Positions 10,958 to 18,642 of a DNA stretch of 43,255 nt are shown here, piece after piece. This stretch comes from Chara braunii (Eukaryota; Streptophyta; Charophyceae; Charales; Characeae), in contig BFEA01000011.1 of NCBI GenBank assembly GCA_003427395.1, positions 3,114,598 to 3,157,852 on the forward strand. The letters are read 5' to 3'. The notes below the pieces were generated by a model. It saw only the letters and a list, made by a program, of their open reading frames with translations, was not told the origin of the DNA and searched no databases. Both the position numbers and the translations under genes were made by a program. How positions within the stretch are numbered: the first letter of the stretch is position 1; each line of letters opens with the position of its first letter.

Positions 10958-13900
10958 GCTGAAAAAAAAATTAAAAATTTTAAAAAATTAATAAATTATG
11001 TTATGCAGAAAAATAAACTGAACAACATTTGCCTCAGGGTCACATCGAAATTCTTTACCAAATTTAAAATAATTTTATTTTTATTATTATTTATTATTTT
11101 TGTTTTCAGCCCGACCGGGCAAGTGGTCCCGGGCCGCTCTGGTAGCCTAGGTTTCTACTATTTTCTAGAGGCTGTGAGAAAGGAAACTGTTTGACGTTCA
11201 TGAGATTGGAGGATAGATGGAGAGCTCATTCTTTGTAAACAATACTAAACATGCTTGAATGTTGAAATCGTGAGCAGCAAAGCAGGAAAGGATGGGGAGA
11301 AAATTACTTCATAAACCAATCGTTAACTAGATTCGTTAGCCTTTTTGGAGGTGAAGACAGCAACGGGTAATTGGCGGTGGTCTTGCCCTTACAGTGTCTA
11401 CCATTTTGTATTGTGATGATTTTTGTTGTCATGGAAGGCCCTGACTCCAGGATAGACAGAAGCATCAATGGATATTGTGTTTTGGTCATGCTCTGACTGT
11501 GTCTCTCTTTTTTTCTTCCTGTGATCGACGTGCCGTGCGTTCCCCTTGAGCAGATGGAAGGCTCTGATTTCCGGATAAAGCTTGTCGAGCCTTTCACGCC
11601 GGACGATTCCTTTGCACTTCGGCCTCGACGCTTCAATCAAGCGTCCCATCAGTCAAGCTCATCAATTCACACGGATATCCCAGGTCTGTTCAAGAGTGTG
11701 TTTCATAACTTTCATTCTATCTGATGAGTCTGATCCCTCATCTGTTCCCCTGAGGATTTGAGCTCAGGTTTGTTTATCAACAGTTCATCCAACTTCATTG
11801 GCAAGATTCGGCGTATCATTCAGCCACATGTGCTGGGTCCTAGGTCTGTTCATTGTACATGTCGCGTTTCACTTTTCCCCTTAGTCGTGAGTTGTGGGCT
11901 ATTGTAAATGAGATGTATGCTCAACCGTTCACAGGAGAGCTACACCGAGACCTTGTGCAGTAACTCGCCAGAAAAAAATGGCAGAAAAGTAAAAAGGTTT
12001 GAAGACTCTGAACGCGTGTGCACACCCCGGAATGTGTGTATGTGGTATATCTGGCATAACGGGTCATCGTTTGGGTTATTCGTCTGCTTTGTATCGGGGT
12101 GAAAATTTGGTTCTACCTTGGGCAAATATGGGCCATATGCGTCTTTTTTTTTCTTCTTCTTTTTCTTTTCTTTTTTTTAATGCACACACAAAAAAAGTTA
12201 AAAAACCCATATATTCTGCGGGGCTGCCAGGGCAGCAATTCTGGGGCCCCAAATGGGTCATATTAAAAACCAGGATTGTAGTAGGTTTCAGACAGACGAT
12301 GGATCAGATTGTGGGTCATTTATGGGATCGTATTTGGATGTGAAATTTGGTCATGTATGCATCGTGTGTGGGGCCATATAGGCTATATGAAAGCCATCAG
12401 TCAGCTGTTTCAAGTTTTGCTTGTTGCAGGGATGCACTATTTTTCACTGGTTTTGTATTCTGCTTCAAGCGACCCTTTGTAGGGAAGCCTCGTTGCAACG
12501 TTGCAGTTCACATTGATGACAATGCAACAATATCGTTGCTTGCTCAGTAGCAATCGTATGCCAAACGCACACGAAATATGGTACCAGGTCTCATCAGGCT
12601 CTGAAGGTCGGGCCCGTAGGCACTGTTCATCCGGGCCCGTAGGTAGCACTGTTCATCCAGCAGTCCATCCGGTAGCACTGTTCATCCGGAACTTTTCGGA
12701 ATGACTCATTTTCCACCCTCAAGTTTGCCTAGGCGGTGTACTTGCGGGCTTAAGCCTGGCATTGGCCGCGGGCTGCTGCTTGCTGATAGAAAGTGCACTG
12801 TGGTACGAAGGACGTGGAATGGGCTGAATCGACGATGGGAAATTGGTCTTTTCATGACAAACTGTGCTGCACGCACTGAATAACATGCTCGCAGCATTTT
12901 GGTTGGATCAGGATCAGGGCCTGCGAGGAGTGGCCAATGTTTTCTTTGAATTTCTTGCAATGCCGAGCGTCTGATTGTGAGTGATGCTGGATGACAGACT
13001 ATTTATGTCGTTTTGTTTTTGACAGAATACGCAAAAGAAGGGAAAAAAACGAAAAAAGAAGGAAAAAGAGATGATGAAGATTGAAAAAAAAAAAAAAAAA
13101 AAGGAAAATGAGAAGAGAAAGAAGACAAAAAAAAATAGTGCCTTGGGTGGGTCCACCGTTAGCGAGACATGGAGTATCTGCACGCGAAGGTATGTGCCAG
13201 CTTACTCAGGAGACTGTTTTCTTTTGTGGTTGTTGTTGCTGTTGTGTTGTTGTGGGCATTACCTGCCTGCACTGTAGGCAGCAACCTACTGTCTTCCCCC
13301 CAAGCACAACGCCCCCTTAGTTTGGCTGCACCGAACCGGAAACATAGCTTGTATACATTCGCTACCAGGATGCGTTGTGTTCGGGGGAAGACGGTAGATC
13401 TGGTTACGGTTCCCTCATCCCTTTGTCATTTCACTCCAGATGTTTCTGCAGCAAAAACGGGACAGGCGATACAGCGGTGAGCAGGTTTCCTTAACCTGGT
13501 AGAAAGGTGATGGTTTCCACAAACTGCACAGTGGTTAACGGGGACCCCCACTTTTCGGCCCTGGATAACGATGAATGACCCTGAAATTAGGGTTTCGCGG
13601 TCAAATTTTGTGTTTTTTTGGATTTTTTTTTTTGCCTGTTTTTGTTTTAGGACAAGCTTGCTGTGTGTCAAATTTGGTGTCATTCATAACCTGCTGTGGG
13701 CATTTTCTGTACACGTTGTTATCAGGATGCGTTGTGTTCGGGGGAAGATGGTAGCTCTGGTGACGGTTCCCACAACTGCTGTCCAGTCATGTCACTCCAC
13801 CAAGATGGTAGAAAGGTGATGATTTCTAAGCGGCAGACAATGAGGCAGGAATGGGGGTAGAATTGATGAGAGGAAGGGTGGGTACGGGTCTCATAAGGGG

Positions 13901-15840
13901 ATTAGGACCCAGGGGAAAAAAAAAAAAAAAAAGCATAAAAAAAACTTGAGAAAAGGATTTTCCCTACTTGGTTGCAAAGGAGGAAGAGTGCGGTTCCCAT
14001 TCCGTTATGGTCGGCATTGTTGCGGTCGATTTCGATTCGGTGGTCCATGTATCGGTTCAGTAGTTGAGAAGTTATGTGTGCACGAACTGCCTAGCTTCTG
14101 AAAATTGTATGCAGGCACGATCAGACCGAGCAACGGTTAGGTGATTTGTGATGGCTTTCACCCCGGAAGGTAAGAAAAGGAAACAAAAAAAAAAATCAGC
14201 AGCCAGCTTTTAACCCCCCCCACCCCCCACCCCCCATTCTGTCCCATGTCCCCACGATCCTTTCTCCTCCCTCCCTCTCCTCCCTTCACGCACAGAAGGA
14301 GGTAGCCCCCTTGTTCTTCTTTCCGTACACCATTGCATCTCAGATTTTCCCGATTTGTGCACGAAGGAGAAAGGTTTAGGAAACCTTCTCATTGTCGTCA
14401 ACCTTCTCCGCTCACCGCCTCCCAATAAACTTCTCACTGTTCTCAGACCGCGTCCTCGCAGTGTATATCATCATAAACCCAGCTTGATTTCTAGTAATTT
14501 TGAATTTTCTACAAAAAAAAAAGGAATTTTGTTTTGCTGCTAACTTTTGCAGCCTTTGCTCGCAAATGATCCAAAATCCCAATCGTTCTTCTATTTGGCC
14601 TAGGTAGCTTCTGACGTTTGCGTCCGTGTCCCCATGGTTGTGCGTGCCTGTGTCTCCACGGCAGATCTAGACGTTGCAGAACCCATCGAACAGGATCTCA
14701 TGGACCGCAAAGCTCCTCAGGATTCAGGCATTTCACCACAGAGCGTGGAGGAACTTGTGCAGCAGGTGGGTTGGGTTCATTGAATTCATTCATTTTGATT
14801 TGATTTACGGAATACCTGAAATAGGCATTGTTTTGGTGGTCGCTGCTATTCTTGTGCTGCTGATGAATGGAGATCCGTAAACATTTCTTTGTTTTTTTTT
14901 CCATTGGTGTTGGTAGGGTTCTTCAAAACCTTCTTGAATTTGAAAGCATTCAGATTCTCAGAAGTGTTGATTTGGATGGGGGTTGGAGGGCCGGACTCTA
15001 GAGGTCATTTTGAATTTAAAATTCTGATGCACATGGACGTATTGATTTTAAGGGGGTCCTGGCGGTTGGCAATCACAGCGCGGCATGCGCTGATATTAAG
15101 GGGGTCCTGACGGTTCAAACCTTCGAAGTTAAGTTTCCCAAATACATTTTGCCCCTTATCAGCCTGCTGTGACCATACAACAGCCATTACCAAGGAATGA
15201 CAAGGATTTGATAAGTTTTATGGGCAAAGGGGTGTGTTCTGATGTGGAGGGGTGAGGGGAGGGGCAATGGGGAAGGAGGAGCAAGGGGAGTGTATGTGCA
15301 GGTTTGTCAGGTTAGGAGGACGAGCCCTCCTGCATCGTCTTTTGAGGATTTCATTTTGTTATTTTTCAGATGTTTCAGATTGTGGAAACATTGTCGTCGT
15401 TATTTGCCGAATGTTGTAAATTGTTGAAGTTTGATAGATGGTTGCTTGTTTTGACTGTGCAGTCGAAGGAGACGGCAAGAGAAGAGGAGAGGGCAGTCTC
15501 GACGATCCCATCGAAACCTCTACCGTTCAATGTGATAACAAATCAAGCACAGGCAGTGTCTGTGACTGCAAGGCAAAAGCTGAAATTGATTCTAAAAAAA
15601 GACGTTATGTCACCCTCGATGTCGCCGTTGAACTCGCCGACAATTGCTGGAGGTTACGGTGCCGGGTTTATGTCGGACGCGGAGCTGAGTGGAGGGCTTG
15701 AGGGTGGCGATGGACGGTTTGAGGGGCCCGTCTCCAGTGCCGAAGGGCCTGGCTTTGGTTTGAATGATTCGTGGCAGGGGATGAAGCTTCCGCCAGCAAG
15801 TCAGTATGATGCCTTTTTAAAGGCTGCAGGTCGGACTTAA
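366..15840 (+). CDS. EFR3 / SEMI-ROLLED LEAF 2 family protein, 3' part (8 exons)
   Basis: Plant EFR3-like armadillo-repeat protein. The family (Arabidopsis EFOP proteins, rice SRL2) anchors the PI4K-alpha complex at the plasma membrane; that role is family knowledge. I joined the exons 366-530, 3359-3916, 5895-5970, 7252-7379, 9662-9865, 11554-11683, 14680-14765 and 15463-15840. All junctions are GT/AG, the phases agree throughout, and the sum is 1725 bases (574 residues plus stop). Family landmarks appear in order: HAFPE then ALFQQLLQVMAYPDTETR, then LPVNYEWMGYTY, MLRAIQLALSVRATAL, LQPVRRQSLLML, CPFLELNSEERLQV, EPFTPDDSFAL, and the C-terminal signature LPPASQYDAFLKAAG just before the stop. 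The N-terminal third (a further several hundred residues in land-plant relatives) must lie left of base 1. The residues after exon 2 position 60 are poorly conserved. No frameshift or internal stop is needed, so it looks intact. Recognition is from memory of the family; no search was run. Confidence 0.88.
898..971. repeat. (TC)n-(TA)n microsatellite
   Basis: A short CT run passes into an AT dinucleotide tract interrupted by gtgacgatat. It is intronic and otherwise empty. Confidence 0.9.
1099..1198. mobile_element. CTACCG hairpin MITE (family A, copy 1)
   Basis: A 100-bp element with inverted ends ctaccgtctttccccgaa and ttgggggaagacggtag. The arms continue as acaacgcaccc / ggttgcgttatg. It shares both ends with seven other copies in the window (4224, 4652, 13286, 13721 half, 20936, 22097, 22303). 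If the TA next to the outer C/G is the target duplication, it belongs to the Tc1/mariner (Stowaway-like) group; that assignment is inference. It is intronic. Confidence 0.85.
1552..2120. mobile_element. 569-bp non-autonomous DNA transposon with CAGGGTTG / CAACACTG ends
   Basis: The left end cagggttgaatacccg and the right end (reversed) cagtgttgcataccccg form imperfect terminal inverted repeats, followed on each side by several ccgaccagt / actggtcgg palindromes. The middle is a G-rich tandem array of gggtatgggggtgttggt units, with two near-identical 45-bp blocks at about 1856 and 1950. The CAGGG-type end suggests hAT, but no 8-bp target duplication is visible. It carries no transposase and lies in the 531-3358 intron. 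Confidence 0.7.
3359..3916 (+). CDS. EFR3/SRL2-like gene, exon 2 in window
   Basis: This exon has 186 codons, phase 0 at both ends, acceptor gaatgcag and donor gtgagt. It encodes ALFQQLLQVMAYPDTETR then GGHRIFAILMPP, the most conserved stretch in the window. A basic, acidic and Arg/Ser-rich linker (FEKLIGRDKRAEEE, RSRLRSRSYRQLG) follows, and it ends QASLLLSSLHHQAV...NLPVNYEWMGYTYCLVAHHSKPK. The linker is where land-plant homologues also vary. The end matches the family's ANYEAIAHTY region. Confidence 0.9.
4224..4334. mobile_element. CTACCG hairpin MITE (family A, copy 2)
   Basis: Ends are ctaccttcttccccccaa and ttcgggggaagaaggtag. The inner arms acagcgtacggtc / gaccgtacgttgt pair across a short loop. 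It directly abuts the family B hairpin at 4334. Confidence 0.87.
4334..4461. mobile_element. GTACATCCG hairpin MITE (family B)
   Basis: A 128-bp palindromic element: gtacatccgaaaaagcagat at the left is the exact complement of atctgctttttcggatgtac at the right. The inner arms tctcctaaaaat / atttttaggaga and ggaggccatg / catggcctcc also pair. It begins at the last base of a family A MITE, so one probably inserted at the edge of the other. Confidence 0.88.
4484..4619. repeat. Two-copy 70-bp tandem repeat
   Basis: The block acctgagcctccttttaccc...cattgctg is repeated at 4484 and 4554 with a few substitutions. It lies between MITE family B and MITE family A copy 3. Confidence 0.85.
4652..4762. 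mobile_element. CTACCG hairpin MITE (family A, copy 3)
   Basis: Ends are ctactgtcttcaaccgaata and tattcgggtgacgacggtag. The arms continue acaacgcctggtcatta / taatgactggccgttc. The ends are closest to the nested copy at 20936. Confidence 0.85.
4904..5040 (+). ncRNA. Tandem hammerhead-ribozyme-like motifs (72-bp period)
   Basis: Copy 2 has the hammerhead core CTGATGA at 4978-4984, stem II GTCGG (4985-4989) and CCGAC (4997-5001) around loop TGAAACT, then GAAAC (5002-5006) and a candidate cleavage triplet GTC (5012-5014). The stem III segment ACAGTTTGT is nearly self-complementary, as in minimal hammerheads of Penelope-like elements that act as dimers (family knowledge). Copy 1, 72 bases upstream, keeps stem II and GTC (4940-4942) but has TATATGA and GAAGC, so it is probably dead. 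Stem I pairing is not evident for either copy. The pair lies in an intron of the EFR3-like gene on its sense strand. Confidence 0.55.
5895..5970 (+). CDS. EFR3/SRL2-like gene, exon 3 in window
   Basis: A small exon of 25 codons plus one base, acceptor atctgcag, donor gtaggt. It encodes TTSSNTMLRAIQLALSVRAT then ALRSE. This is the counterpart of the family's SSYMALVRCFQLAFSLRSV helix. It starts in phase 0, as required by exon 2, and its single trailing base joins the two leading bases of exon 4 to make a Thr codon. Confidence 0.87.
6351..6480. repeat. Direct repeat of 33 bp, spacing 97 bp
   Basis: The block gatggtttgtgaac(a/g)cag tttggttaattgaac occurs at 6351-6383 and 6448-6480 with one difference. 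It is intronic (5971-7251). Confidence 0.85.
6661..6720. other. 60-bp near-perfect hairpin
   Basis: The left arm tatgcaatggcaccaggttc tgagcc (26 bases) and the right arm ggctgagaatctggtgccat tgcata pair at 24 of 26 positions, with one further G-U pair possible in RNA. The loop is ctcctcat. An 18-bp direct repeat tctggcattaaatttgca flanks it at 6638-6655 and 6774-6791. It lies in an intron of the EFR3-like gene. Its size resembles a small-RNA precursor, but it could equally be a small MITE. Confidence 0.8.
7079..7210. repeat. Poly(G) and (AG)n tracts
   Basis: A G run at about 7079-7108 is followed by an (AG)n run from about 7131 to 7210. They lie just before the exon at 7252. The long frames through them (Arg-Glu or Leu-Ser repeats) are artefacts of the tracts. 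Confidence 0.92.
7252..7379 (+). CDS. EFR3/SRL2-like gene, exon 4 in window
   Basis: Two leading bases and 42 codons, acceptor tctttgcag, donor gtaagg. It encodes ALQPVRRQSLLMLGTAMFVA then AAKVYGFPQVSAYARNIITDDS, matching the family's LQPSRRRSLFTLATAM segment. The exon starts only about 40 bases after a long (AG)n tract, so that tract sits where the branch point and polypyrimidine tract would normally be. Confidence 0.87.
7705..7831. mobile_element. Hairpin MITE, family D copy 1
   Basis: Ends ggaccttgctccagcacact cacc and ggtgagtggggttggagcaa ggcc are inverted repeats of about 29 bases, and the inner arms caaatgtgcgaaatgaaaac / gtttgtgcatttg also pair. The interior ctagaacatg...ccgccaacatttttgtc matches the copy at 42791-42909. 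It lies in the 7380-9661 intron. Confidence 0.85.
8286..8911 (+). repeat. Intronic segmental duplication, unit 1
   Basis: This unit matches unit 2 (9069-9604) in the same order. Shared landmarks are a gtgaatattt/gcgagtattg start, a CT-rich block with cctatagaactc, agcatcatta.gagaacagac, caggagtatacct, tgtgggcagccttgtacgt, ggggtacccca, and an end like tgcaatagga. Unit 1 is longer because of extra gaagatgaaa-type sequence. Both lie in the same intron. Confidence 0.82.
8969..9025. repeat. (AC)n microsatellite
   Basis: A perfect AC dinucleotide run between the two duplication units, within the 7380-9661 intron. Confidence 0.95.
9069..9604 (+). repeat. Intronic segmental duplication, unit 2
   Basis: The second, shorter unit of the duplication, about 780 bases downstream of unit 1. 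An (AC)n tract at 8969-9025 separates the two. Divergence is substantial, so the event is not recent. The unit ends about 60 bases before the exon at 9662. Confidence 0.82.
9662..9865 (+). CDS. EFR3/SRL2-like gene, exon 5 in window
   Basis: 68 codons in phase 0, acceptor ttggtgcag, donor gtaaga. It encodes KCPFLELNSEERLQVVGGVQ, then an Arg-Asn-Glu loop and a helix HALSSIAIHPSDDLALLVDK. The first residues correspond to the family's VDPYLxLxEDxxLQ motif. The rest is the weakly conserved linker before the SDFVPDD motif. Confidence 0.85.
9961..10041. repeat. Two-copy 44-bp tandem repeat
   Basis: The block catgaatctgactg(c/t)ggtg gatgaactagagggaatg occurs at 9961 and 10005. It is intronic. Confidence 0.88.
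10126..10269. mobile_element. Small element with CACCAGTACATG inverted ends
   Basis: It starts caccagtacatg and ends catgtactggtg, a 12-bp exact inverted repeat over 144 bp. The outer motif tactggtggttta recurs at other element ends (23430, 26505, 39630). It is non-coding and intronic. Confidence 0.65.
10403..10593. mobile_element. Element with CCACCACTACCTAGG inverted ends
   Basis: The left end ccaccactacctagg pairs with cctagg tggtgg at the right, over 191 bp. The interior cttcagagcctgatgggacctggtacc recurs in reverse at 12577-12615. The A-rich stretch near 10548-10570 is probably a tail or slippage. Confidence 0.6.
10851..11150. mobile_element. hAT-type MITE, 300 bp, with exact 8-bp target duplication
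   Basis: The element runs ctaggccaccag...ctggtagcctag with GC-rich inverted ends (gggccgcccggg / cccgggccgc) and an A/T-rich middle with poly(A). It is flanked by gtttctac at 10843-10850 and again at 11151-11158. An 8-bp duplication is diagnostic of the hAT superfamily. A sister copy at 40398-40693 shares ttatgttatgcagaaaaata and the following block. It lies in the 9866-11553 intron. Confidence 0.92.
11554..11683 (+). CDS. EFR3/SRL2-like gene, exon 6 in window
   Basis: 43 codons plus one base, acceptor cttgagcag. The donor gtctgt is weak. It encodes MEGSDFRIKLVEPFTPDDSF and continues ALRPRRFNQASHQ, matching the family's LLxxFxPDDxxPLG motif. The trailing G pairs with AA of exon 7 to give Glu. 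Confidence 0.82.
12613..12690. repeat. Short tandem array of a gtagcactgttcatcc unit
   Basis: Three units of (gggcccgtaggta)gcactg ttcatcc follow a fragment (12577-12612) that is the reverse of part of the 10403-10593 element. It is intronic. Confidence 0.7.
13286..13397. mobile_element. CTACCG hairpin MITE (family A, copy 4)
   Basis: Ends are ctactgtcttccccccaagc and gttcgggggaagacggtag, with acaacgcccc / gatgcgttgt arms. It is intronic (11684-14679). Confidence 0.87.
13721..13821. mobile_element. Family A MITE right half inside a local duplication
   Basis: Bases 13721-13754 repeat only the right arm of copy 4 (caggatgcgttgtgttcggg ggaag(a)tggtag). The following sequence (ctggtgacggttccc...gtagaaaggtgatgatttc) repeats 13398-13517. 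So a piece containing the MITE's right end plus flank was duplicated, rather than transposed. No left arm is present. Confidence 0.8.
14680..14765 (+). CDS. EFR3/SRL2-like gene, exon 7 in window
   Basis: Two leading bases and 28 codons, acceptor cgttgcag, donor gtgggt. It encodes PIEQDLMDRKAPQDSGISPQ then SVEELVQQ. The last part corresponds to the family's LLSVNQLLExVLET helix, continued by exon 8. An upstream AG at 14663 would be an alternative acceptor, but it breaks the phase with exon 6. Confidence 0.75.
15463..15840 (+). CDS. EFR3/SRL2-like gene, terminal exon
   Basis: 125 codons and a TAA stop, acceptor ctgtgcag. It starts SKETAREEERAVSTIPSKPL, which completes the SVEELVQQ helix from exon 7. 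A Ser/Gly-rich region follows, and it ends WQGMKLPPASQYDAFLKAAG RT. LPxSxxYDxFLKAAG is the family's C-terminal signature. The stop two residues later agrees with homologues that end in KAAGC. Confidence 0.92.
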   Translation, partial: SKETAREEERAVSTIPSKPLPFNVITNQAQAVSVTARQKLKLILKKDVMSPSMSPLNSPTIAGGYGAGFMSDAELSGGLEGGDGRFEGPVSSAEGPGFGLNDSWQGMKLPPASQYDAFLKAAGRT

Positions 15841-15924
15841 CCTTCCGAGTTCATCTCATCGCCAAGCCAGGTGTGAGTATTAATTACTATCTAAATGTCA
15901 GCTGAATTGCTGATTCATTCCCCA

Positions 15925-17110
15925 GTATCCAGACATTCTTCGGGCTCGCTCGACTGGTCGTTTGGCATTTGTCCGTCGATCCAAGCTGGCATGCCGCAGA
16001 GCGAGTAGCATCTACTCCTCAAGCTGTCGTCTGTCGGCATGGCAGAGCGAGAGTAGCTGCTACTCCTCAAGCTGTCCACTGTTGGCATGACAGAGCGAGT
16101 AGTGGTAATTCCTCTCGCTGTCGTCTGCTGGCACGGAAGAGCGAGTAGCGGCTAGTCCTCCAGGCTCCAGGTGCTTCTTGATCCATTTGTGGTGTGGGTT
16201 CTGTGTGTAGAACGTTCCCATGGAGTTTGATGCATTCTTCAGGCTTGCTGGACTGATTGCGTTGCATTTGTCAAATTGTTTGAAGCTCTCGTCTGTTGGG
16301 ATGGCATCTAGTCCTCCAGGTGTCGTCTCTTTGCACGCCAGAACGATTCGCTGCTACTCCTCAAGCCGTCGTCTGTTGGCATGGAAGAACGAGGAGCGGC
16401 TAGTCCTCCAGGTGCTTCTTGCCTCCATTTCTGGTGTGGTTTCTGTATGTAGAACGTCGCCATGCAGTCCGACCCATTCTTTGGGCTTGCTGCACTGGCT
16501 GCCTTGCATTTGTCCATCGTTTGAGGCTGTCGTCTGTTGGCATGACAGGGTGAGTAGCGGCTCCTCCTCAAGCTGTTGTCTGTTTGCATGGCAGAGCGAG
16601 TAGCAGCGAGTCTGTCGGTATGGCAAAGCGAGTAGCAGCGAGTGTGTCAGCAGGGCAGAGCGAGTAGCAGCGAGTCTGTCGGTATGGCAGAGCGAGTAGC
16701 AGCAAGTGTGTCAGCATGGCAGAGCGAGTAGCGGCTAAGTCCTCGAGGTGATTCGTGCCTCGATTTCTGGTGTGGGTTTGGTATGCAGAACGTTGCCACA
16801 CTGTTTGACGCATTCTTGAGGCTTGCAGGACTGGTTGCTTTGCATTTTGCTCATCGGTTGAAGTTCTCGCTCTGTTGCACTGGCACAGAGAGTGGTGGGT
16901 ATTTCCCGTGGCGAGGTAATCTTGCCTCCGTTTCTGATGGAGGTTTTTTGTACGTAGAGTGTTCCGATGGACTGGTTGCTTCGCATTTGCTCATCGGTTG
17001 AAAGGTCTCACTCTGTTGCATTGGCACAGAGAGTGGCGGGTGTTTCCCATGGCGAGGTAACCTTGCCTCCATTTCTGATCCAGGTTTTTTGTACGTAGAG
17101 TGTTTCGATG
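15925..17110 (+). repeat. Higher-order ~250-bp repeat downstream of the EFR3-like gene
   Basis: Four or five diverged units share a block like gcattctt.aggcttgctgga ctg.ttgc.ttgcattt (about 15925, 16218, 16470, 16805), a tagaacgt.gcc block, and the sentence 'gtcgtctgttggcatgg.agagcgagtag'. The units directly follow the stop codon at 15840, so part may be 3' UTR. No gene was recognised here. Confidence 0.75.
16590..16735 (+). repeat. 32-bp tandem repeat, about 5 copies
   Basis: The unit agcgagtagcagcgagtctg tcggtatggcag begins at 16595, 16627, 16659, 16691 and 16723, exactly 32 bases apart, alternating ctgtcggtatgg and gtgtcagcatgg variants. That makes a two-unit higher order of 64 bases. Confidence 0.9.
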
Positions 17111-17295
17111 GAATCGTCTTCCACTTCCATATGCCGTGGCCGATGATATGTATTTTTAAGTTCTCTTGATGCTTTCATTGGCCTTCCATATTTATTTAGC
17201 AATCTACGGGTCGGGGAAGAAAGTTGGGCCATCACCTGTCGGTAGATTTTGTCGATGTAGAGCCCGATCCAGATCGGTACCTGGAGCCGACACAA

Positions 17296-17345
17296 CGGAA
17301 TCGAACCGGTGACCTCGCCCATAACAGCCAGGCCAGCACCTGGGT
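17296..17345 (-). repeat. tRNA-related (SINE-like) sequence, low confidence
   Basis: On the minus strand, ctggcctggctgttatgggc followed by ccggttcgattccg resembles an A box and a good B box (GGTTCGATTCC). Spacing is short and no full tRNA fold is present. It is probably a tRNA-derived SINE head. Confidence 0.4.
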
Positions 17346-17394
17346 TGGCTTGCTCTTCTGGAACATGCCTCTTTTCTTTGGATGACAATGGATG

Positions 17395-18189
17395 TTAATG
17401 ATGATACACACTGCAGCATGTCATTAGTGTGCCAGCAGTTCGTGGTAACTTGTGACCACGATGTCTTCGAGCGGCAAAGTGTGGATAGAATTGATTGGTG
17501 GTGTGGTCAAAGTAGACTTTTATTTTGTTGGTTTGGCAATAACAAGTCGGTGCGGCAATTTGGCCCAAAGGCAGTTGTTCGGGTGAGGGCAACGCCAAGA
17601 GTTTCGTTGGGAAGAGGAGAGAGGGGGAATTAGGGACCTTGTCTTGCAAGTCTTGAAACAGTCTGTTGCAGCCGACATGGCGTGGAAGATGGGGATAACC
17701 CCGGAGGGCAGCATATTTAGACGCAGCAAGCAAGGTGCGCGTGGAGAAAAAAGACCGGAGCAGGGCGAGATATTTGTATGTGGTCCTTTGTGGGTCCAGC
17801 AGCATCCTTTGCCGTTGCGTCCGTTTTGCCTGAGGCAGCGGATCAGGCGAGGAGAAAGGTCGGAGATTAGTTCTCTGACATTGTCGACAATGAAGGGATG
17901 GAGCGGCCTTGTCTTTCGAAAGATTTTCTCCCAAAAGGATTTTTGCGGCATTAGAGAGCAGAGAAGACAGCATAGACAAGTCATGGATCAACAATTTATA
18001 TACGCACGTACGTACGTTCATGTGTACATAGGTGGGATGATCCCTAGGTGGAAGCCGATCCTGCGACCTTCATCAAAATGGCCGCGTGAACTAGAACGGC
18101 GACCAGTGTGGTGGACAGATGAGCCTCTGCCAATAGAGGCATCACCTCCGATTCACCTGTACCCCTGCTCTCGCTGCCTCCACAGTTGA
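17395..18189. other. GC-rich stretch open in several frames, function unknown
   Basis: Frames are open on plus (17644-18189, 181 codons) and on minus (17395-18021, 208 codons; 17520-17984, 154 codons). None resembles a family I know, and all are rich in Arg/Ser/Pro/Cys. The overlap suggests low stop density, not several genes. It could include an exon of an unrecognised gene. Confidence 0.3.
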
Positions 18190-18292
18190 GTCGTCAGTGT
18201 ACCCTGCGTTCACTGCATTTGGGTGTATCGGTTTTCCTTCGGCCTAATGCGAACAATAAAGAAGCCAAGCAGGCAAGGAAATAGACTATGCA

Positions 18293-18476
18293 GCCAGGCG
18301 GGACTGCTCTGCCTCTTGGGCAAAGCAGCCGGCCATTACTTCATCTCGATGATAACAGCACAGCACTCAATTGTTCGCAGCCGAAGGGTCTTTGTTATTC
18401 GGATATCCCGCCAGTCCGAAGGGTCTCTCAGTCTTCATCTCCTCTGTCCATGGCTACTTATGATGGATTGAATTGA
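18293..18476 (+). CDS. Possible terminal exon of an unrecognised gene
   Basis: After an acceptor-like gactatgcag, a frame reads PGGTALPLGQSSRPLLHLDD, then Ser/Pro-rich sequence ending SPLSMATYDGLN and TGA. Its composition is more protein-like than the surrounding frames. No upstream exon was identified and no homologue was recognised, so this is speculative. Confidence 0.25.
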
Positions 18477-18642
18477 GTGGTATCACAACAATTTTTATTT
18501 TGACAACTGACTCGTTGATCTTGGGGCAGTTTTGGAAGATTCCGCATCATTTTCAGCCTTTTCCGAAAGAGTGGAGGCCTGAGAGAGGAGAGTCCTTGCA
18601 TCGTCTTCTCTGTGAAAAACTGCTCAAGTGTCCGATGTCTTT

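Larger units (their letters stand above)
11684..14679 (+). other. Intron of the EFR3-like gene (3.0 kb)
   Basis: It holds the tandem array at 12613, MITE copy 4, the local duplication, and several poly(A) or poly(T) runs (12146-12178, 13083-13102, 13915-13932). No further exon is needed, because exon 6 and exon 7 phases already agree. Confidence 0.7.

Noticed and set aside
11722-11760. Second CTGATGAG motif, tested as a hammerhead core
   Set aside because: No GAAA with a pairing stem II follows.
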